Assembly (NCBI GenBank): GCA_964549735.1
Contig: CAZJWO010000045.1
Coordinates: forward strand, 1-27,135
DNA: 27,135 nt
Reading direction: 5' to 3'
DNA from: Glo-17 sp964549735
GTDB lineage: Bacteria > Krumholzibacteriota > Krumholzibacteriia > LZORAL124-64-63
Below the pieces are notes generated by a model that saw only the letters and a list, made by a program, of their open reading frames with translations, ran no database searches and was not told where the DNA came from. The translations under genes and the position numbers were made by a program. This document shows, in pieces, positions 22,439-27,135 of this stretch; the first letter of the stretch is position 1; every line of letters starts with the position of its first letter.

Positions 22439-23262
22439 GCCTGTTGCCGCAGCCGGTGGGCGGCGGCCGCGGCCTGATCCTGCGCCGCTGGCCCGCGGGC
22501 GAGACGAGCGCCGTCGTCTCGGCGCTGGTGGACGGGCACGGCCTGCTGCGGCTGCTGGCCAAAGGCGCCCGCCAGCCCCGCTCCCGCCTGCGGGCGCTCG
22601 TCGAACCGGGACGAATCGTCGAACTCGAATTCTCGCTGCAGCCGGGCCGCGACCTGCAGTACCTGCGCGGCGGCGGCGTGCTGCTCGATCCGTTGGCCGG
22701 CGGCGCGACCCTCGAGAAGACGGCGTACTTGCTGGCGGCCGTCGAACTGGTCGACCGCTGCCGTTTCGGCCACGGCCACGAGGCGGGCTTGTTCCCGCTT
22801 TGCGAGGCCTACGTTCAGGTATTATCCTGCGCGGGCGCGGGCGCCGAGGCGCCGCTGTTCTTCGCCTTCGAGGTCGCCCTGCTGGAGATCCTCGGCCTGC
22901 GGCCTCAGCTCGCCGTGTGCACGAGGTGCGGCCGGTCGGTCGCCTTGCTGAACGGCGGCGGCCATTGGTGGAGCCCGGCGGCCGGCGGACTGGTCTGCGC
23001 CGGGTGTGCGGCCGCCGGCGACGTCGCGGGCGCCCGGCCGCTGGGACCGGCGCACCTGGAACTGTGGCCGCAGCTGTCGTCGGCGCCGCGAGATTGGCCC
23101 GCCGGCGCGTGGCCCCGCGCGCTGAGCAGAGATTGGGGCGTCATGCTGCACCGGTTCTTGGCGTACCATCTGCCGGGGTATCGGCTGCCTGCCGCGCTGC
23201 AACTCTTGCGCAAACGGCCGCCGGCCGTGCCACGCGGTTCCGGCGAGGAGCATCGAACATGA
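22435..23262 (+). CDS. recO: DNA repair protein RecO
   Basis: A 275-residue RecO. The N-terminal OB-fold (about 10-90) has GLILRRWPAGETSAVVSALVD and GLLRLLAKGARQPRSRL, the family's standard first two blocks. The C-terminal helical domain holds a four-cysteine zinc site, CTRCG (about 162-166) and CAGCA. RecO anneals ssDNA and, with RecR, loads RecA in the RecFOR pathway. GTG 22435 overlaps the mgtE stop by 4 nt and the stop overlaps glyQ by ATGA. recO next to glyQS is a recurrent bacterial arrangement. Sequence conservation is low, as is normal for RecO. Confidence 0.9.
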   Translation: MSLLPQPVGGGRGLILRRWPAGETSAVVSALVDGHGLLRLLAKGARQPRSRLRALVEPGRIVELEFSLQPGRDLQYLRGGGVLLDPLAGGATLEKTAYLLAAVELVDRCRFGHGHEAGLFPLCEAYVQVLSCAGAGAEAPLFFAFEVALLEILGLRPQLAVCTRCGRSVALLNGGGHWWSPAAGGLVCAGCAAAGDVAGARPLGPAHLELWPQLSSAPRDWPAGAWPRALSRDWGVMLHRFLAYHLPGYRLPAALQLLRKRPPAVPRGSGEEHRT

Positions 23263-24146
23263 GCGATTACCAGGACATGATCGCCGCGCTGCAGGATTTC
23301 TGGCGCTCGCGCGGCTGCGTCATCGTCCAGCCCTGGAATTCGGAAGTGGGCGCCGGGACGTTCAACCCCGCCACCTTCTTGCGGTCCCTGGGACCCGAGC
23401 CGTGGCGGGTCGCGTACGTCGAGCCGAGCAAGCGGCCCAAGGACGGGCGCTACCTGGAGAATCCCAACCGCGTGCACCAGTTCCTACAGTACCAGGTGCT
23501 GCTCAAGCCGAGCCCGCCCGACAGCCAGGAACTGTACCTCGAGTCGCTGCGGGCGATCGGCATCGATCCGTCGCGGCACGATATCCGTTTCGTGGAGGAC
23601 GACTGGGAATCGCCCACGCTCGGCGCGGCGGGTCTCGGCTGGGAGGTCTGGCTCGACGGCATGGAGATCTCCCAGTTCACCTATTTCCAGCAGGTCGGCG
23701 GTCTGCGCTGCCAACCGGTATCGGTGGAGCTGACCTACGGACTGCTGCGCATCGCGATGTTCCTGCAAGGCTGCGCGCACGTCAAGGACCTGCGCTGGGG
23801 CGGCGGACTGACCTGGGGCGAGATCCAGGGCCAGTTCGAGAAGGAGTACAGCGCGTTCAACTTCGAGCACGCCGACGTGGCCATGTACCGGCGTCACTTC
23901 GAAGATCGCGAAAAGGAGGCCAAGACGCTGCTCGAGGCCGGTCTGGTCTTCCCCGGTTACGATGCGGTCATCAAGTGCAGCCATTTCTTCAATCTGCTCG
24001 AGGCGCGCGGCGCGATCTCGGTGACCGAACGCACCGGCTACATCACGCGCGTGCGCAACCTGGCGCGGTTGGCCGCGCGCGCCTACGTGGCCAGCCGCGA
24101 GCGGCTTGGCTTCCCTCTGCTGGCGAAGGATGGCGAGCGCGCATGA
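23259..24146 (+). CDS. glyQ: glycine--tRNA ligase alpha subunit
   Basis: A 295-residue catalytic subunit of the alpha2beta2 bacterial GlyRS. Near-invariant family blocks are present: MIAALQDFWRSRGCVIVQPW, EVGAGTFNPATFLR, AYVEPSKRPKDGRY, NPNRVHQFLQYQVLLKPSP, FVEDDWESPTLGAAGLGWEV, DGMEISQFTYFQQVGG and EKEYSAFNFEHAD. ATG 23259 lies inside the ATGA overlap with recO and has GAGGAG upstream. The two-subunit enzyme, rather than the single-chain GlyRS, fits most Gram-negative lineages. It overlaps glyS by ATGA. Confidence 0.97.
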   Translation: MSDYQDMIAALQDFWRSRGCVIVQPWNSEVGAGTFNPATFLRSLGPEPWRVAYVEPSKRPKDGRYLENPNRVHQFLQYQVLLKPSPPDSQELYLESLRAIGIDPSRHDIRFVEDDWESPTLGAAGLGWEVWLDGMEISQFTYFQQVGGLRCQPVSVELTYGLLRIAMFLQGCAHVKDLRWGGGLTWGEIQGQFEKEYSAFNFEHADVAMYRRHFEDREKEAKTLLEAGLVFPGYDAVIKCSHFFNLLEARGAISVTERTGYITRVRNLARLAARAYVASRERLGFPLLAKDGERA

Positions 24147-26335
24147 CCACCCAGTCTGACCGGCTGCCGTTCCTTCTGGAGATCGGCAGCGAGGAGATCC
24201 CCGCCCGTTTCCTGCCGGAGGCCATGCAGGAGCTGCCGGCTCGTCTCGCGGCGCTTCTGGCGGAACTGCACCTCGCCCACGAGCCGCTGCGCGTGCTGGC
24301 GACCCCGCGCCGTCTGGCGGTGCTCTGCGCAGGGGTGGCCGCCCGCCAGCCGGATCGGGTGGAGGAGATCAAGGGACCGCCGGTGTCCGCGGCCTTCGAC
24401 GCCGAGGGCCGGCCGACGCGCGCGGCGCTCGGCTTCGCGGGCAAGCTGGGCGTCGAGATCACGGCTTGCGAGCGAGGCCGGGATCAGCGCGGCGAATTCC
24501 TGCTGGTGCGGCGCACGCAGCCCGGGCGCCCGGCCGCCGCGGTGCTCGGCGAGCACCTGCCGCAGCTCGTCCTCTCGCTGCCGTTCCGCAAGACCATGCG
24601 TTGGGGCACGCTCGAGATCGAGTACGCGCGGCCTCTGCGGTGGCTGGTCTGTTTGCTGGGCGGCGAGGTCGTGCCGTTCGCGCTGGGCGATCTCGTGAGC
24701 GGCCGCGTGACGCGCGGGCACCGGACGCTCGCCGGCGACGCCGCCGGCGAGATCGCCACGTGCGAAGGTTACGAGCCCCTGCTGCGCGCGTTGCATGTCG
24801 TGGCCGATCCCGAGCAGCGGCGCCGGCTCATCCTCGCGCAGGCGGAGGCCTGCCTTGGCGAGCTGTCCCCGCCGGGAGTCCTGCAGCAGGATGCGGAACT
24901 GCTGGACGAGGTCGTGCACCTGTGCGAGCACCCGACGGTCCTGGTCGGCGAGTTCGAGGTGGACTTCTTCGCTCTGCCGGACGAGGTCATCACGACCGCG
25001 CTGAAAGCCCACCAGCGTTATTTCGCGGTGCGGCGCGGCGCGGGCGGACCGCTGCTGCCCTGTTTCGTGGCCGTGCGCGATGGCGGCGCCGAGCATCTGG
25101 CCACCGTCCGGGCCGGCAACGAGCGGGTCCTGCGCGCCAGGCTCTCCGATGCGCTCTTCTACTGGCGCTTCGACCAGCGCCGCAAGCCGGAGGAGCACGC
25201 CGCCGCGTTGGCTGCCGTGACGTGGCTCGAGGGTTTCGGCAGCGTCGCCGATCACACGCGGCGCGCCGCGCGGTTGGCGGAGTACCTCTGGGAGCGCGGA
25301 CTGGGCGACCGTTCGCCGGTGCCGGCGGCGCTGCGGCGCGCCGCCGCGCTGAGCCGCTTCGACCTGGTCACGGAGATGATCAAGGACGGCAAGGAGTTCA
25401 CCAAGCTGGAGGGGCTGATCGCCGCCCGCTACGCGGAGGCGGCGGGAGAAGAGCCGGCCGTCTGCCGGATCCTGATCGACAGCCAGCTGCCGCGTGCGGC
25501 GGCGGGGGCGCTGCCCGAGGACGCCGCCAGCGCCGTGCTCTCGATCGCCTGGCGTCTCGACACCCTTGCCGCGTGCTGGCTGGCCGGTCTCGCGCCGACC
25601 GGGGCCAAGGATCCGTACGCGCTCCGTCGCCACGCGCTGGCGATCCTGCGCATCCTGCTCGCGCGCCGCGCGCGCGCCGACCTCGGCGATCTGGTCCGCC
25701 GGGCACTCGCGCACCAGACGCCGCAGGATCCGGCTTTGCGCGACCATCCGGTCGAGCAGGCGGCCGCGGAGATCCTATCGTTCCTGCAGATCCGGCTGGA
25801 GGGTTGGCTCAGCGAGAACGAGGGAGTCGACCCCGACGTGGCCAGAGCGGTGCTGCCGATCCGCGGCCATGATCCGACCGCCGCGGCCGCCTGGATCAAG
25901 GCGCTCATGGGGTTCCGAAACCGTGACGATTTTTTGCTTTTGGCCAGAAGCTTCAAGCGTACGACGAATATCCTCGGCGGGCAGACACTGCCGATCGCCG
26001 AACGCGGGCTGGCCGTTACGCGCTGGCTCGGCGGTGGCGCGGGAGCCGCCGGCGAGGACTTCTCCCAGCTCAGCGATCCCGCGGAGATCGCGCTGCGCGA
26101 CGCCGTGGTCGAACTGGTTCCCGGCCTGCTCGCGGCGGAAGCGGATGAAGACTATTTCGAGGTTTTCCAGATGCTTACGCGTCTAGGACCGGTCATCGAC
26201 CGGTTCTTCGACACCGTTCGGGTCAACACGCAAGAGGATGACCTTCGCCGCGTGCGCCACGGGTTCCTGCGCGAAATCCACGCTCTATTCGTGCGGTTCG
26301 CGGATTTCTCCCTTGTGGCGCCGCCTGACGAGTGA
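24143..26335 (+). CDS. glyS: glycine--tRNA ligase beta subunit
   Basis: A 730-residue tRNA-binding subunit, slightly longer than the common ~690. Visible blocks: LLEIGSEEIPARFLPEAMQE at the start, TPRRLAVLCAGV, FRKTMRWG, RPLRWLVCLLGGE, ALPDEVITTALKAHQRYFAV, AGNERVLRARLSDALFYW, FDLVTEMIKDGKEFTKLEG, GAKDPYALRRHALAILRILL, and a C-terminal DALR-like anticodon-binding region ending FDTVRVNTQEDDLRRVRHGF. ATG 24143 overlaps the glyQ stop. It is the last gene of the coupled run, followed by a hairpin and a long intergenic leader. Confidence 0.97.
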   Translation: MTTQSDRLPFLLEIGSEEIPARFLPEAMQELPARLAALLAELHLAHEPLRVLATPRRLAVLCAGVAARQPDRVEEIKGPPVSAAFDAEGRPTRAALGFAGKLGVEITACERGRDQRGEFLLVRRTQPGRPAAAVLGEHLPQLVLSLPFRKTMRWGTLEIEYARPLRWLVCLLGGEVVPFALGDLVSGRVTRGHRTLAGDAAGEIATCEGYEPLLRALHVVADPEQRRRLILAQAEACLGELSPPGVLQQDAELLDEVVHLCEHPTVLVGEFEVDFFALPDEVITTALKAHQRYFAVRRGAGGPLLPCFVAVRDGGAEHLATVRAGNERVLRARLSDALFYWRFDQRRKPEEHAAALAAVTWLEGFGSVADHTRRAARLAEYLWERGLGDRSPVPAALRRAAALSRFDLVTEMIKDGKEFTKLEGLIAARYAEAAGEEPAVCRILIDSQLPRAAAGALPEDAASAVLSIAWRLDTLAACWLAGLAPTGAKDPYALRRHALAILRILLARRARADLGDLVRRALAHQTPQDPALRDHPVEQAAAEILSFLQIRLEGWLSENEGVDPDVARAVLPIRGHDPTAAAAWIKALMGFRNRDDFLLLARSFKRTTNILGGQTLPIAERGLAVTRWLGGGAGAAGEDFSQLSDPAEIALRDAVVELVPGLLAAEADEDYFEVFQMLTRLGPVIDRFFDTVRVNTQEDDLRRVRHGFLREIHALFVRFADFSLVAPPDE

Positions 26336-26367
26336 TGTGTTGTCAAATTTTCGGACAATGCTGAGAA

Positions 26368-26398
26368 TGCGGCTGCGCCGCAGTCGGGCCATGTTTTT
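26368..26398 (+). terminator. hairpin and T-run after glyS (weak terminator candidate)
   Basis: TGCGGC (26368-26373), a 3-nt loop and GCCGCA (26377-26382) form a perfect 6-bp stem 32 nt after the glyS stop. A run of five T's follows at 26394-26398, 11 nt downstream of the stem, further than in a classic intrinsic terminator. It is the only terminator-like element after the operon. Confidence 0.4.
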
Positions 26399-26409
26399 GC
26401 AAAATTCTA

Positions 26410-26438
26410 TTGACGGCCGAGATATGATCCTGTATGGT
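26410..26438 (+). promoter_or_regulatory. sigma70-type promoter for the terminal secreted-protein gene
   Basis: TTGACG (26410-26415), a 17-bp spacer and TATGGT (26433-26438) closely match the same pattern seen before htrA. The bases just upstream are AT-rich (TTTTGCAAAA, 26395-26404), as in an UP element. Transcription would start near 26445, giving a leader of roughly 285 nt before the ATG at 26730. Confidence 0.55.
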
Positions 26439-26555
26439 GACTTCGCGACTCATGGACGACGAGTTCCCTAACCCCTGTGAGTAGCGGTGTCCTTAGTTTC
26501 CCGCTCGTTTGTGGCATCACTTGACAAGTCCACACAACACCAAGGTCCGCGAATG

Positions 26556-26619
26556 CTCAAGGAGGTCTCTCACGCGACGCGCGCAGCCCGCAAGCTGCGC
26601 GAGAGGACTGCCGCTTGAG
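26556..26619 (+). ncRNA. compound hairpin containing a sequestered Shine-Dalgarno octamer
   Basis: Three stacked helices share one axis: CTCAAG (26556-26561) with CTTGAG (26614-26619); GTCTCT (26565-26570) with AGAGGAC (26602-26608, one bulge); and CGCGCAGC (26580-26587) with GCTGCGCG (26594-26601), a perfect 8-bp stem with a 6-nt loop. The 5' arm includes AAGGAGGT (26559-26566), a perfect anti-SD complement with no start codon at a usable distance. It could be a cis-regulatory element of the following gene or a small RNA; which is unknown. Confidence 0.45.
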
Positions 26620-26698
26620 GGAACAACTTGTCTGCTCCGAAGCGTGCGTCGGGCAAGCCAGCTTGACCGGCGCGAGGAGAAGGTTCGCTAATCCATGT

Positions 26699-26714
26699 GT
26701 TGACTCCGGTCAAC
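26699..26714. promoter_or_regulatory. perfect inverted repeat GTTGAC-tccg-GTCAAC
   Basis: A 6-bp perfect inverted repeat with a 4-nt centre, immediately before the GGGGGGA ribosome-binding site of the final gene. As RNA it is a tetraloop hairpin that could tune ribosome access; as DNA it could be a repressor half-site pair. Short enough to occur by chance. Confidence 0.4.
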
Positions 26715-26729
26715 GATGGGGGGAAAAGC

Positions 26730-27135
26730 ATGAAGCGATTTGTTTTGATCAGCACGGTCTGCCTGGCCATGGTCGCCGTTTCCGCCATGGCCGACGATCT
26801 GCCGCAGATTTCGCGCGGCGGCGAGCGCGACGTCCACTACGGCGCGCCGGTGATGGCCGGCGCCAAGCAGAACGACACAACCTACGTCCTGGGTTGGGAC
26901 CCGAACACCAACACCAACCCGACCGCCTACGTCGGCCGGTTCCAGGTCGGCGGCGGCCCGAACTCGGGCGGCAGCCCGGCCTTCTTCAGCGAGCAGCAGT
27001 TCGATCCGCCGACCGGTGTGCCGGCCACGAACTGGTATGCGGTGGACAAGACCTACTCGGCCGAGCACTTCTGGTCGGTCACCGACAACGCGGCGCTGGT
27101 GATCGACGGCGCCCGTTCGCTGTGGGTGGGCGTCT
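26730..27135 (+). CDS. secreted protein of unknown function, truncated by the window end
   Basis: An open frame from ATG 26730 to the last base (135 codons, no stop). The start is well supported: GGGGGGA lies 5-10 nt upstream and the protein opens with a textbook signal peptide (Lys-Arg, then FVLISTVCLAMVAVSAMA, probable cleavage before DD). The mature part is Gly/Asn/Pro-rich with aromatic residues (YVLGWDPNTNTNP, FQVGGGPNSGGSP, TNWYAVDKTY, FWSVTDNAALVIDGARSLWVGV), suggesting a beta-rich extracellular protein. I do not recognise the family. Its own promoter and long structured leader set it apart from the glyS operon. Only the N-terminal part is visible; a sorting-type C-terminus like that of the 463-3927 protein would be testable on the full contig. 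Confidence 0.75.
   Translation, partial: MKRFVLISTVCLAMVAVSAMADDLPQISRGGERDVHYGAPVMAGAKQNDTTYVLGWDPNTNTNPTAYVGRFQVGGGPNSGGSPAFFSEQQFDPPTGVPATNWYAVDKTYSAEHFWSVTDNAALVIDGARSLWVGV

Larger units (their letters stand above)
26445..26729 (+). other. long structured 5' leader/intergenic region
   Basis: No protein gene is supported here. It contains the compound hairpin at 26556-26619, then mutually exclusive short stems: CTTG (26627-26630) and CTTG (26662-26665) can each pair with CAAG (26654-26657). An inverted repeat GTTGAC/GTCAAC lies at 26699-26714, 15 nt before the start codon. A perfect TTGACA at 26521 lacks a matching -10. I recognise no known riboswitch, T-box or tRNA in it. Confidence 0.45.

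Noticed and set aside
24083..25747. 554-codon minus-strand open frame opposite glyS
   Set aside because: Shadow of a strongly conserved synthetase gene, with biased composition and no plausible family.
26521..26549. Perfect TTGACA box at 26521-26526
   Set aside because: No -10-like hexamer lies 16-18 bp downstream (GGTCCG and neighbours), so the pair at 26410-26438 is the better promoter.
26509..26691. 60-codon plus-strand open frame in the leader region
   Set aside because: No ribosome-binding site at its start, Arg-rich composition, and it overlaps the strong hairpin. A leader peptide cannot be excluded but is not supported.
26676..26694. GGTTCGCTAATCC resembling a tRNA T-arm
   Set aside because: The loop TTCGCTA lacks the conserved A58 and pyrimidine positions, and no acceptor, D or anticodon arms can be drawn around it.
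1..27135. CRISPR arrays, insertion sequences, phage or defence genes
   Set aside because: No direct-repeat arrays, transposase or integrase motifs, or terminal inverted repeats were seen; gene content is conserved housekeeping and envelope functions throughout.

Overview
The window is about 27 kb of very GC-rich, densely coded DNA, almost certainly a contig from a metagenome or draft assembly: its first 51 bases are an Illumina index/adapter read-through, not organism sequence. The gene content points to a Gram-negative bacterium of the FCB superphylum or a neighbouring candidate phylum (inference). The reasons are an LpxH-type lipid A enzyme, a PorV/PorQ-family outer-membrane protein, a secreted protein with a type IX/FlgD-like C-terminal domain, and a short (288 aa) primary-type sigma factor like those of Bacteroidetes. 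No mobile elements, CRISPR arrays, tRNAs or rRNAs were seen.

Layout. 1-51: adapter. 52-462: non-coding or unassigned, with a possible C-terminal tail of a lost upstream gene and a long 64-nt hairpin. 463-4998: a large secreted M6-peptidase-like protein whose zinc motif is destroyed, then a PorV/PorQ-family protein. 5048-5794 (minus): lpxH, divergent from a small coiled-coil protein (5868-6326). 6444-8841: an HtrA/Deg protease behind a near-consensus promoter, then the sigma factor. 9071-9979: an M23 peptidoglycan peptidase, followed by a 14-bp perfect hairpin. 10048-11942: a YbbR/CdaR-like membrane protein coupled to a PhnD-like binding protein.

12043-26335 is one compact run of eleven housekeeping genes: hisS, aspS, phoH, pgpH-like, ybeY, a CorC/HlyC-like CBS protein, a DUF502 protein, mgtE, recO, glyQ and glyS. 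Eight of the ten junctions are 4-nt stop/start overlaps (ATGA, GTGA or TTGA) and the other two have gaps of 1-2 nt, so the run is probably a translationally coupled operon. It joins three aminoacyl-tRNA synthetases, rRNA maturation (ybeY with phoH), possible cyclic-di-AMP turnover (pgpH), magnesium handling (mgtE and the CorC-like protein) and recombination repair (recO).

26336-26729 is the largest intergenic region after the start of the window. It holds a hairpin after glyS, a good promoter, and a leader of roughly 285 nt with strong secondary structure and a perfect but orphan Shine-Dalgarno octamer. This leads into a secreted protein (26730 onward) cut off by the window end.

Most of the window is ordinary conserved housekeeping sequence. 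The observations most worth checking are the M6 pseudoprotease, the CorC-like protein whose DUF21 domain has lost its signature residues, and the structured leader at 26445-26729.
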